A stretch of DNA of 7,661 bases from an uncultured Gammaproteobacteria bacterium (lineage in GTDB: Bacteria > Pseudomonadota > Gammaproteobacteria > GCA-2729495). The notes below the pieces were generated by a model, which searched no databases, was not told the origin of the DNA, and was given only the letters and a program-made list of their open reading frames with translations. Below are positions 1 to 6,148 of the stretch, piece after piece (the first letter of the stretch is position 1; each line of letters begins with the position of its first letter). A program made the position numbers and the translations under genes. Where the stretch lies: NCBI GenBank assembly GCA_947258805.1, contig CAMYJV010000143.1:1-7661 (forward strand), written 5' to 3'.

Positions 1-1797
1 GATTTGTTACAGAATCTCACGCGCCGCGAACGCCCGCCGTTGTGGGGCGAATCGTTGGCAGAGGTTTCTACTCGCGAGCCAGCCTCGCGGGCACAGCGTG
101 AATTATCCACATGGTGGTCGACCGTCTCCAATTTCGCTCGCGACGAAGTGGACCGGGTTGGATTCCAGGTCGTGTTTCTCATAGCTGTCGCACTGGTCCT
201 GCGGCGATCACGTAAGTCCGCCAGGGCCTGGGCTAACGCTGACACGAGTGTTGCCTCGGGGATGTCCGTGTTTGAGAGGCCTTTCGCCCTGGCAACCCTG
301 GCGGCACTGGCACTGACCCCGTGGCTGTACGTCGCGACGCCCCCTGCAGTCGATGACGCGGTTGGTCTGTTGCTCGTGCTGCCAGCATTGCGTCTATTTG
401 TTCCTTTACTGGATAAAGCTTTACATTCGGCCCTGTATCTCCTTGCGTTACTGTATGTGGTAGATCGTCTGCGCGACCTCGTCGAGGCCGCCCCGCTGGT
501 GGCACGTCTCATTTTTCTTGTCGAAATGATTGCGGCCATAGCAATTACAGTCTGGGTGATTCGTACAACCGTTGCTCAGAAAGAAGACGGTTCAGGATCG
601 GCGGACATCTGGGGACGTCGTTTTCGTTTCGTGCTCGAGGCAGGGTCGGTATTGCTGATAGTCGCAACGCTCGCTGCTGCTGCAGGATTCGTGCGACTCG
701 GAGTCTTGATTGGCCACGGTGTTCTAAACAGCGCTTATCTGGCGCTGTTGCTTGTGGCGGTGATTCGGGCGGCCGATGGTGTCATCGCGCTTGCGCTGCA
801 CAGCCGGTTCGCGCAGGCGCTATTGATCATTCGTAACAGAACTGAAACCCTTCGTCAGCGCACTAGAAGCGTCCTCACAATTTCGGCAGTCGTCGTCTGG
901 GGCTTGGTAACGCTGGACCTGTTTGCTTTGCGAGACTACCTGATCGGTTTTGTGAGCAGCGTTCTCTTCGCCGAGTTTCAAGCAGGCGCTATCGCTATCT
1001 CGCTCGCCGACGTCCTTGCCTTCGTCATTACGATTGTGGCCGCGGTCTTGCTGGCACGAATTGTCACCACGATCCTAGAGGAAGACGTCTATAGTCGTGT
1101 CGAACTCGGCCGCGGTGTTCCGTTTGCAATTTCATCTGTCGCCAAGTACGGCATTGTCGCGCTCGGTTTCCTGCTCGCAATCGGTGCGATGGGCATGGGA
1201 ATGGATCGGATTACGATTCTTCTCGGTGCTTTAGGCGTTGGCCTGGGTTTCGGTTTGCAAAACGTCGTCAATAATTTCGTATCCGGACTCATTTTGATAT
1301 TCGAACGCCCGATTCAAGTGGGAGATTCAGTTGTAGTCGGCTCCGTGGCCGGGAATATTAAGCGGATCGGTATACGCTCGAGCACGATTCGCAGTTTCGA
1401 CGGGGCGGATATCACGATACCAAACGGCACTTTGCTCTCGGATGCCGTAACCAACTGGACTATGAGTGACCGGACTCGCCGCATTGAAGTGGCCGTGGGC
1501 GTTGCTTACGGGACCGACCCCGACGAGGTCATCGAGGTTTTGAAAGGGGCGCTGCAAGGGCAGAAAGAATTGCTGGAAAAGCCGGCTCCGCAGGTTCTTT
1601 TTGTCGGGTTCGGCGACAACAGCCTGAATTTTGTTCTGCGTGCCTGGTGTGCCGACAATGATGACTTTGTGCTAACTAGCAGTAGCATAGCGCTGGCAGT
1701 GAATCGCGGCCTCAATGCGCGAGGTATCGAGATTCCGTTTCCCCAGCGCGATCTGCACTTGCGCTCCGTTGCATCGGACGTATCGCTGCCAAGGTAA
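1..1797 (+). CDS. MscS/MscK-type mechanosensitive ion channel, C-terminal ~598 residues (5' end outside window)
   Basis: This is an inner-membrane channel that would open under membrane tension to release solutes during hypo-osmotic shock. The frame is open at base 1. The only near-edge start is a TTG at base 4 with no visible ribosome site, and the first in-frame ATG (262) would cut off a membrane segment, so the gene probably begins upstream. Counting codons from base 1, about ten hydrophobic segments fill residues ~45-430. The MscS pore helix lies at ~405-430 (LLGALGVGLGFGLQ then NVVNNF), followed by FERPIQVGD and the beta domain (IRSSTIRSFDGADITIPNG, then NWT). The alpha/beta domain ends in the typical IEIPFPQRDLHL near residue 580. 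The many extra N-terminal membrane segments resemble MscK/MscM-like proteins rather than small MscS. The gene is lower in GC than rnr and its neighbours. It ends inside a long palindrome, with TAA at 1795-1797. The family is certain; the subfamily and the role in this cell are inferred. Confidence 0.9.
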   Translation, partial: DLLQNLTRRERPPLWGESLAEVSTREPASRAQRELSTWWSTVSNFARDEVDRVGFQVVFLIAVALVLRRSRKSARAWANADTSVASGMSVFERPFALATLAALALTPWLYVATPPAVDDAVGLLLVLPALRLFVPLLDKALHSALYLLALLYVVDRLRDLVEAAPLVARLIFLVEMIAAIAITVWVIRTTVAQKEDGSGSADIWGRRFRFVLEAGSVLLIVATLAAAAGFVRLGVLIGHGVLNSAYLALLLVAVIRAADGVIALALHSRFAQALLIIRNRTETLRQRTRSVLTISAVVVWGLVTLDLFALRDYLIGFVSSVLFAEFQAGAIAISLADVLAFVITIVAAVLLARIVTTILEEDVYSRVELGRGVPFAISSVAKYGIVALGFLLAIGAMGMGMDRITILLGALGVGLGFGLQNVVNNFVSGLILIFERPIQVGDSVVVGSVAGNIKRIGIRSSTIRSFDGADITIPNGTLLSDAVTNWTMSDRTRRIEVAVGVAYGTDPDEVIEVLKGALQGQKELLEKPAPQVLFVGFGDNSLNFVLRAWCADNDDFVLTSSSIALAVNRGLNARGIEIPFPQRDLHLRSVASDVSLPR

Positions 1798-1853
1798 AAA
1801 GGGGTCGAACCGATTTTCAAGGAATGAGGAAAATCGGTTCGACCCCTTTTTTT
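1796..1853. terminator. Perfect 22-bp inverted repeat with A/T tracts, likely bidirectional terminator
   Basis: The left arm (1796-1817) and right arm (1830-1851) are perfectly complementary over 22 bp, with a 12-nt loop (1818-1829). The arms begin with an A-run and end with a T-run of seven (1847-1853), so either strand forms a GC-containing hairpin followed by Us. It sits between the plus-strand channel gene and the minus-strand tRNA-Leu, where a bidirectional terminator is expected. The arm starts at the second base of the channel gene's TAA stop. A perfect stem this long, containing GGGGTCGAACCGATTTT, is more than a terminator needs. It could also be a REP/RAYT-associated or MITE-like palindrome. 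Confidence 0.8.
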
Positions 1854-1859
1854 ACGCTT

Positions 1860-1885
1860 AAGCCGCTTGCGCGGCTTTGTTATTT
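1860..1885 (+). terminator. Small hairpin with T-rich tail
   Basis: A 7-bp stem (AAGCCGC at 1860-1866 with GCGGCTT at 1871-1877) has a TTGC loop and is followed on the plus strand by TGTTATTT. On the plus strand it reads as a modest second terminator behind the channel gene. It also lies just beyond the CCA end of the tRNA-Leu fragment at 1887, in the position where a tRNA terminator would be. On the minus strand, however, the stem is followed by AAGCG rather than a T-run. It may be the remnant of the ancestral tRNA terminator. Confidence 0.45.
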
Positions 1886-1886
1886 C

Positions 1887-1917
1887 TGGTGCCCAGGAGA
1901 GGACTTGAACCTTCCAC
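1887..1917 (-). repeat. Orphan tRNA-Leu 3'-end fragment (direct repeat of 2025-2050)
   Basis: Bases 1887-1912 are identical to 2025-2050, the last 26 nt of the intact tRNA-Leu (from the 5' strand of the T-stem, through the T-loop TTCAAGT and the acceptor 3' strand, to CCA). After one extra T, the match continues for four bases (CCAC). Beyond that I see no convincing similarity to the D-arm, anticodon arm or acceptor 5' strand, and the extra base breaks the T-stem, so this is not a working tRNA. The two copies are 138 bp apart in the same orientation. The extent fits an attachment-site duplication left by a tyrosine-recombinase element that targets the tRNA T-loop/3' end. A decayed tandem tRNA-Leu is the alternative. 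Confidence 0.8.
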
Positions 1918-1990
1918 GCACTGAGGCTTGGATAGTCAGCCTTATTAATAATGTGGCCACGCCCTGGAGGACGCCCTGTCGTCTGCGCTA

Positions 1991-2024
1991 AACACGACGG
2001 CCCCCTCTTGGGGGCCGTGGTGTT
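1991..2024 (-). terminator. Terminator hairpin downstream of tRNA-Leu
   Basis: The arms at 1991-2005 and 2010-2024 pair over 15 positions with a single mismatch around a TCTT loop. The core is GGCCCCC/GGGGGCC. It abuts the CCA end of the tRNA on the minus strand. The U-tract after the stem is weak (GTGTTTAG), so termination would depend on the very stable stem. It may alternatively act as a 3'-end processing or stability structure. Confidence 0.65.
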
Positions 2025-2111
2025 TGGTGCCCAGGAGAGGACTTGAACCTCCACTACCTTTCGATAACTAGCACCTGAAGCTAGCGCGTCTACCAATTCC
2101 GCCACCTGGGC
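2025..2111 (-). tRNA. tRNA-Leu, anticodon CAG
   Basis: The minus strand reads an 87-nt class II tRNA with CCA encoded. The acceptor stem GCCCAGG/CCTGGGC is followed by discriminator A and CCA. A D-arm with GGCGGAATTGGTAGAC is present. The anticodon stem-loop is CTAGC-TTCAGGT-GCTAG, which gives anticodon CAG and decodes CUG, a favoured leucine codon in GC-rich genomes. A long variable arm (with TATCGAAAGGTA) and the T-arm GGAGG-TTCAAGT-CCTCT complete the fold. The sequence is very close to E. coli tRNA-Leu(CAG) in the D and anticodon regions. It has its own promoter (2136-2164) and a hairpin directly behind it. Its 3' 26 nt are duplicated at 1887-1912. Confidence 0.97.
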
Positions 2112-2135
2112 ATGCGTGCGCGGGGAAGACGCGGG

Positions 2136-2164
2136 ACTGTACTGACGGCCTCCGGGGTTGTCAA
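2136..2164 (-). promoter_or_regulatory. Sigma70 promoter of tRNA-Leu with GC-rich discriminator
   Basis: On the minus strand a perfect -35 TTGACA (2159-2164) is followed by a 17-nt spacer and the -10 TACAGT (2136-2141, four of six consensus bases). Initiation would fall near 2129, leaving a leader of roughly 18 nt before the mature 5' end at 2111. The six bases after the -10 read CCCGCG. Such GC-rich discriminators are typical of stable-RNA promoters under stringent (ppGpp) control. That regulation is inferred from the motif. Confidence 0.85.
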
Positions 2165-2318
2165 TCTCGGAGCCCCGTCCATTCAAGCACTTACGTCCGA
2201 TCAGTGTTTCTCCTAACATGGGCGTTTCTACAACACGGAACGTGTCACGCCCGTCGCCGAGCCGCCATTTCTGCCCGCACAGATCAGCCGCCCTGCCACG
2301 GGTATTCCCGCCAAACCA
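2165..2318 (+). other. Intergenic leader region of rnr
   Basis: These 154 bases lie between the tRNA promoter and the rnr start and must hold the rnr promoter or leader. I see no convincing sigma70 pair; TAACAT at 2214-2219 is the best -10-like box but its -35 is poor. A nested inverted repeat occurs at 2220-2252: an outer GGGCGT/ACGCCC (2220-2225, 2247-2252) and an inner ACACG-GAA-CGTGT (2233-2245). It could be an operator or a leader-RNA hairpin. No Shine-Dalgarno sequence is evident just before the rnr ATG. Confidence 0.4.
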
Positions 2319-4502
2319 ATGCCAACTAAAGACTACCGCCACCCGGTGCCCGCGCCCGGCCAATTGCTGAAAGTGCTGGCGAAAGCCGGTGTACCCCTGA
2401 GCCTGGCCCGCTTCGCCGAACTCCTCGACCTCAAGGGCGACCGGCCGCGCGCCGCGCTGCGCAAGCGACTGCAACGCATGGCAGCCAGTGGCCAGTTGCT
2501 GATCAACCGTCGCGGTGAGTATTGCGAGCTGGACAAGCTGGGCGTGGTCGTCGGCCGGGTGTCTGCGCACGCCGACGGGTTCGGATTCCTGCTGCCGGAG
2601 GGCGAGGGCGAAGACGTGTACCTGCCGTTTCAGCAGATGCACGCGTTGCTGGACGGCGATCGCGTCGCGGTCCGGGTGACCGAAGGTGACCGGCGCGGCA
2701 AGCGCAGTGGCACGGTGGTCGAAATACTCGAGCGCGGGAAGACTTCGGTCGTTGGTCGCTACGAGCGGCGTCACGGCATTGGTTATGCGCTGGAATCCGG
2801 GCGCTCTCCGCACCAGTTCCTGGTGCCGGACCATCAGCGGGGCGGGGCGAAACACGGGCAGCTGGTCAAGCTGGAGATCACCGAATACCCGGGAGCCCAC
2901 ACCGAAGCGCAGGGCCGTGTGATTGCGGTGCTCGGCGATGCCGGCGATCCGGGTATGGCAACGGCCGTTGCTATCGAGCAATTCGGCTTGCCCCATGCCT
3001 GGCCTGCCCAGGTCAAGGCGGCCGCCGCCGCGTGGGGCCCGCACGTGCGGCCGGGGGACAAGGCCGGGCGGGAAGATCTGCGCGAGCTTTCCCTGGTCAC
3101 CATTGACGGCGCGGACGCGCGTGACTTCGACGATGCCGTATATGCCGAACCGGCCGGTGACGGCTGGCGGTTGCTGGTAGCCATCGCAGACGTATCGCAA
3201 TACGTGCAGCCGGACGATGCGCTGGACCAAGAGGCGCGTCAGCGCGGCACGTCAGTATATTTCCCCGATCGGGTCGTGCCCATGTTGCCCGAAGACCTGA
3301 GCAACGGATTGTGCTCACTGAATCCGAAGGTGGACCGCCTGTGCATGGTCTGCGACATGCGCATCGGGCCACACGGAAAGGTGGATCGCTCCCGCTTCTA
3401 TCGGGGCGTGATGCGGTCCGCGGCGCGGCTGACCTACAACCAGGTCGATGAATTTCAGCGCACCGGTAAAGGGCCCGCCAGCCTCAAGCAACTCGCCAAC
3501 CCCATCGCTCACTTGTATGACGTCTACCGCGTGCTGGCGGCTGCGCGCCGGCGCCGTGGTGCGCTGGATCTCGACCTGCCGGAGGTGAAAATCGAGCTCG
3601 ACGCGCACGGCCAGGTGGCCCGCGTCCAGCCGCGGCCGCGCAATGATGCCCACCGACTCATCGAGGTCTGCATGATCGCAGCCAACGTCGAGGCGGCGAA
3701 GTTTCTCCGGCGGCACCGGCTGGCGACCCTGTATCGGGTGCACGAAGGCCCCGGCGAGCAGAAGTTCGAGGAATTGCGGGTGCTGCTGCAGGGACTGGGC
3801 ATCGCGGTCCCGGAACAGGCGCGCAAGGAGCCCCGTCACCTGAACAAGGCGCTGCAACAGATTGCGGCACGGCCCGACGCAGACCAGCTGACGGTGGCGG
3901 TACTGCGCAGCCTCAGCCAGGCGCTGTACCAGCCGGCCAACCTGGGACATTTCGGCCTGGCGCTCGGTTGCTATGCGCACTTCACGTCGCCCATTCGGCG
4001 CTACCCGGATCTGCTGGTTCACCGCGGCATCGGCCACATACTCGACCGCGCTAAACCTGGCAGCTTTCGCTATGACCTGCCGGCGATGGAGCTGGCCGGC
4101 AAGCGCTGTTCGGAGCAGGAGCGCCGGGCCGACGATGCGAGCCGCCAGGTCGAGTCGCAGCTCAAGGCCGCCTACCTGCAGCAGCACATCGGCGACACGA
4201 TGCCGGGCACCGTCACCGGGGTGACGCACTTCGGCATCTTTGTCACGCTGGATGGGCTGTACGTAGACGGTCTCGTGCACGTCACCGCGTTGGGCAACGA
4301 TTACTTCCAGGTCACGGACGGCGGCATGCGCCTGACCGGTGAGAACACCGGGCGCGCCTATGGGCTGGGCGATGCGGTCAGTGTGCGCGTGGCCCGCGTG
4401 GATACCGAGGAGGCCAAGGTTGACCTGGTGCTGGCGGAAGACGTCGAGCCGCGCCGCCAGCGTGGTCCCCGGCGGGGTGCCGGCAGGCGGCGGCGTGGCT
4501 GA
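2319..4502 (+). CDS. rnr: Ribonuclease R (3'-5' exoribonuclease)
   Basis: Processive hydrolytic exoribonuclease of the RNB family that degrades structured RNA, including rRNA and mRNA fragments and tmRNA-tagged messages, in the cytoplasm. The 727-residue protein has the full RNase R order. A winged-helix-like N-terminal domain (~10-70) is followed by two cold-shock domains (~73-210; GFGFLLPEGEGEDVYLP is typical). The RNB catalytic domain spans ~255-590. A C-terminal S1 domain covers ~627-707 (THFGIFVTLDG), followed by a short arginine-rich tail. The catalytic motif IDGADARDFDDA supplies D263, D269, D271 and D272, matching E. coli D272/D278/D280/D281. HFTSPIRRYPDLLVHR lies at 554-569. It is shorter than the 813-residue E. 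coli enzyme, mainly in the tail. The ATG is the first start in the frame but lacks a clear ribosome site. The stop overlaps the rlmB start, suggesting co-transcription. Confidence 0.97.
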   Translation: MPTKDYRHPVPAPGQLLKVLAKAGVPLSLARFAELLDLKGDRPRAALRKRLQRMAASGQLLINRRGEYCELDKLGVVVGRVSAHADGFGFLLPEGEGEDVYLPFQQMHALLDGDRVAVRVTEGDRRGKRSGTVVEILERGKTSVVGRYERRHGIGYALESGRSPHQFLVPDHQRGGAKHGQLVKLEITEYPGAHTEAQGRVIAVLGDAGDPGMATAVAIEQFGLPHAWPAQVKAAAAAWGPHVRPGDKAGREDLRELSLVTIDGADARDFDDAVYAEPAGDGWRLLVAIADVSQYVQPDDALDQEARQRGTSVYFPDRVVPMLPEDLSNGLCSLNPKVDRLCMVCDMRIGPHGKVDRSRFYRGVMRSAARLTYNQVDEFQRTGKGPASLKQLANPIAHLYDVYRVLAAARRRRGALDLDLPEVKIELDAHGQVARVQPRPRNDAHRLIEVCMIAANVEAAKFLRRHRLATLYRVHEGPGEQKFEELRVLLQGLGIAVPEQARKEPRHLNKALQQIAARPDADQLTVAVLRSLSQALYQPANLGHFGLALGCYAHFTSPIRRYPDLLVHRGIGHILDRAKPGSFRYDLPAMELAGKRCSEQERRADDASRQVESQLKAAYLQQHIGDTMPGTVTGVTHFGIFVTLDGLYVDGLVHVTALGNDYFQVTDGGMRLTGENTGRAYGLGDAVSVRVARVDTEEAKVDLVLAEDVEPRRQRGPRRGAGRRRRG

Positions 4503-5226
4503 CCGGTTGATCTACGGGGTTCAGGCCGTGCGCAGCATGTTGCGCCGCTGCCCGGAACGGGTGCTGCGGGTTTACGCAGACACGGGGCTGGGCGACGAGC
4601 GGCGGGCCCGCGTGCCGGAACTGGACGAGCTGGCGGCACCGCTGGAACAGGTCGATCGGGCGACCCTCGACCGGCTGTGTAAAGGCGGCCTGCACCAGGG
4701 TCTGGCCGCGCGGGTCGCAGCCCCGGAAGCCTTGACCGAAGCCGCTGCGAAAGACCTGGTCCACGAATGCTCGGCCCCGCTGTTGCTGTTGCTGGACGGT
4801 GTGCAGGACCCGCGGAACTTCGGTGCCTGCCTGCGCACGGCGAACGCGGCCGGTGTCGACCTCGTAGTGGTGAGCCGCAATCGCAACGTGGGCCTGACCC
4901 CGGTGGTCAGCAAGGTGGCGGCCGGTGCAGCCGAGATTCAGCCTGTCGCGGCGGTGGCCAACCTGGCCCGTTTCATGGCTTTTCTCCGCGATGCGGGGGT
5001 GTTCGTCATCGGCGCCGACGAGGGCGCGCCGGCCGACCTGCATATGGCAGACCTGCGCGGACCGCTCGCCCTGGTGATGGGCGCCGAGGGCGAGGGCCTG
5101 CGACGGCTGACCCGGGAGCGCTGCGACCTGCTGGTCAGAATCCCGATGCGGGGCAGCGTGGAAAGCCTGAACGTGGCGGTGGCTACCGGCGTGTGCCTGT
5201 ACGAGGCGGTGCGCCAGCGGGCCTGA
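4495..5226 (+). CDS. rlmB: 23S rRNA (guanosine-2'-O)-methyltransferase RlmB
   Basis: SPOUT-class methyltransferase that uses S-adenosylmethionine to 2'-O-methylate G2251 in the peptidyl-transferase loop of 23S rRNA. Starting at GTG 4495 gives MADRLIYGVQAVRSML and 243 residues, the same length as E. coli RlmB. An alternative GTG at 4477 would add six residues (VPAGGG). The N-terminal substrate-binding domain carries GLHQGLAARV. The SPOUT motifs follow: DGVQDPRNFGACLRTA (101-116), LVMGAEGEGLRRLTR (193-207), and IPMRGSVESLNVAVATG (216-232), which contributes to the knotted cofactor site. It overlaps the rnr stop by 8 bases in another frame, indicating translational coupling. The pairing with RNase R is common in gammaproteobacteria. 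A longer frame back to 4339 runs through rnr and is not used. Confidence 0.95.
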   Translation: MADRLIYGVQAVRSMLRRCPERVLRVYADTGLGDERRARVPELDELAAPLEQVDRATLDRLCKGGLHQGLAARVAAPEALTEAAAKDLVHECSAPLLLLLDGVQDPRNFGACLRTANAAGVDLVVVSRNRNVGLTPVVSKVAAGAAEIQPVAAVANLARFMAFLRDAGVFVIGADEGAPADLHMADLRGPLALVMGAEGEGLRRLTRERCDLLVRIPMRGSVESLNVAVATGVCLYEAVRQRA

Positions 5227-5230
5227 ACGC

Positions 5231-5259
5231 TTGTGCCCGTTCCGGGCTTCGTTTAGCAT
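5231..5259 (+). promoter_or_regulatory. Candidate promoter for the rpsF-rpsR operon
   Basis: TTGTGC (5231-5236, three of six -35 bases) and TAGCAT (5254-5259, four of six -10 bases) are separated by an ideal 17 nt. GC-rich sequence (TCCGCCCC) follows, as at growth-rate-regulated promoters. The transcript would start near 5266 and carry a ~70-nt structured leader. The spacer also holds a small hairpin (GCCCG-TTC-CGGGC, 5235-5247, then TTCGTTT) that might weakly terminate the rlmB message. Assignment rests on motif match and position only. Confidence 0.4.
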
Positions 5260-5267
5260 TCCGCCCC

Positions 5268-5335
5268 CTGCGGCCCAACCGCAGCACTCCTTGCCACACC
5301 GCGTTGCGGGTGGCTTTTACCCGTGAGGAGCCACA
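5268..5335 (+). promoter_or_regulatory. Structured rpsF leader, candidate S6:S18 autoregulatory RNA
   Basis: Hairpin 1 is CTGCGG/CCGCAG (5268-5284). Hairpin 2 pairs GCCAC-A-CCG (5293-5301) with CGG-GTGGC (5307-5314), giving 8 bp with one bulged A, and is followed by TTTTAC. Two alternative pairings compete with hairpin 2. CGGGT (5307-5311) can pair with ACCCG (5319-5323). GTGGC (5310-5314) can pair with the GCCAC at 5330-5334 between the Shine-Dalgarno and the ATG. In many bacteria the S6:S18 complex represses its own mRNA through a leader element with a conserved CCG next to a bulge, and the position and CCG fit this. The match to that element is from memory of the motif, not a model score. 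The Shine-Dalgarno GAGGAG (5325-5330) precedes the ATG by 5 nt. Confidence 0.5.
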
Positions 5336-5851
5336 ATGCGTCACTACGAAATTGTGTTTCTGGTCCATCCGGATCAGAGCGAACAAGTCCCGTCCATGAT
5401 CGAACGGTATACCGGCATGGTCACCGGCCGCGGTGGCCAGGTGCATCGGCTGGAAGACTGGGGCCGCCGTCAGCTGGCCCATACCATCTCGAAGGTTCAC
5501 AAGGCGCATTACGTGCTGATGAACATCGAATGCACCGACGAGGCGCTGGACGACATCCTGGGTGCGTTCCGCTTCAGTGACGCGATCCTGCGTCACCTGG
5601 TCATTCGCCGGGACGAGGCGATTACCGAGGCATCCGAGCTGGCCAAGCCCGAGGACGACGAGCCGGAGCGCCGTGACGAGGCCCCGGCGGCGGCCGAAGG
5701 GCAGGCGAAGCCGGCGGAGGATGCCGCTGATGCCGAACCGGCGACTGCCGACGAGGCAGTAACGGATATTGCTGAAGATGACGCTGCTGACAAACCGGCA
5801 GATGAGCCGGCAGACGACGCAGCGGACGAAGCCAAGCAGGCCGCCGGCTGA
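5336..5851 (+). CDS. rpsF: 30S ribosomal protein S6 with long acidic C-terminal tail
   Basis: S6 forms a heterodimer with S18 on the platform of the 30S subunit and binds the central domain of 16S rRNA. The ATG has a strong ribosome site, GAGGAG, 5 nt upstream. Residues 1-~104 are the conserved ferredoxin-like fold, beginning [18 protein letters not shown], with [13 protein letters not shown] and HYVLMNIEC further on. Residues ~105-171 form an extension with 25 Asp/Glu, 22 Ala and only 5 basic residues of 67, with imperfect repeats of an AD-E-PAD type. E. coli S6 also has an acidic end and is glutamylated by RimK, but at about 131-135 residues it is much shorter. The extension is likely disordered. 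rpsR follows after 32 nt in the same operon; priB is absent between them. Confidence 0.96.
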   Translation: MRHYEIVFLVHPDQSEQVPSMIERYTGMVTGRGGQVHRLEDWGRRQLAHTISKVHKAHYVLMNIECTDEALDDILGAFRFSDAILRHLVIRRDEAITEASELAKPEDDEPERRDEAPAAAEGQAKPAEDAADAEPATADEAVTDIAEDDAADKPADEPADDAADEAKQAAG

Positions 5852-5883
5852 CGCCCGCGAACGAGAATCGGAGACCCAGACAC

Positions 5884-6108
5884 ATGAGCAGATATTTCCG
5901 CCGGCGCAAGTATTGCCGTTTCACCGCAGAGGGCATCAAGGAGATCGACTACAAGGATCTCGAGACCCTGCGCAACTACGTCACCGAGACCGGCAAGATC
6001 GTGCCGAGCCGGATTACGGGCACCAAGATCCACTACCAGCGCCAGCTGGCCGCAGCCGTCAAGCGGGCCCGCTATCTCGCCTTGCTGCCCTACACGGACA
6101 GTCACTGA
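5884..6108 (+). CDS. rpsR: 30S ribosomal protein S18
   Basis: This small basic protein pairs with S6 on the 30S platform and contacts 16S rRNA. The 74 residues align along their length with E. coli S18 (75 residues): [20 protein letters not shown] at the N-terminus, then [20 protein letters not shown], then [13 protein letters not shown] at the end. A ribosome site, CGGAG (5869-5873), lies 10 nt before the ATG. It follows rpsF by 32 nt and is surely co-transcribed with it. Confidence 0.98.
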   Translation: MSRYFRRRKYCRFTAEGIKEIDYKDLETLRNYVTETGKIVPSRITGTKIHYQRQLAAAVKRARYLALLPYTDSH

Positions 6109-6148
6109 CAGCGGGTCGGCCCGGGTGATGACCGGATAATCGTCGCAG

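Noticed and set aside
1887..1990. A second complete tRNA-Leu gene
   Set aside because: Only the 3' ~30 nt match. The acceptor 5' strand, D-arm and anticodon arm are absent, and the T-stem is disrupted by an extra base.
2190..2219. TTACGT / TAACAT as an rnr promoter
   Set aside because: The 17-nt spacing is good, but the -35 matches only two of six consensus bases, so it was not listed as a feature.
2158..2370. A short plus-strand frame covering the rnr leader
   Set aside because: It overlaps the tRNA promoter -35 and the rnr start, is not recognisable, and has no ribosome site.
1506..3230. A 574-residue open frame on the minus strand with a repeated VQVLSWAP peptide
   Set aside because: The repeated peptide is the translated tRNA-Leu 3' end and its duplicate. 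The rest is antisense to mscS and rnr and shows no protein-family signal.
3315..4280. A 321-residue minus-strand open frame inside rnr
   Set aside because: It is antisense to the conserved RNB catalytic domain in GC-rich DNA, where long shadow frames are expected, and no recognisable domain is present.
4339..4494. Upstream extension of RlmB to an earlier start
   Set aside because: The extra residues are out-of-frame rnr S1-domain sequence, and GTG 4495 gives exactly the usual 243-residue enzyme.
4378..5259. A 293-residue minus-strand open frame opposite rlmB
   Set aside because: It is antisense to the conserved RlmB gene and has low-complexity His/Arg/Gln-rich composition typical of shadow frames.
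4767..5399. A 210-residue plus-strand frame across rlmB and the rpsF start
   Set aside because: It is Gly/Arg-rich out-of-frame translation of rlmB, and it would overlap both real genes.
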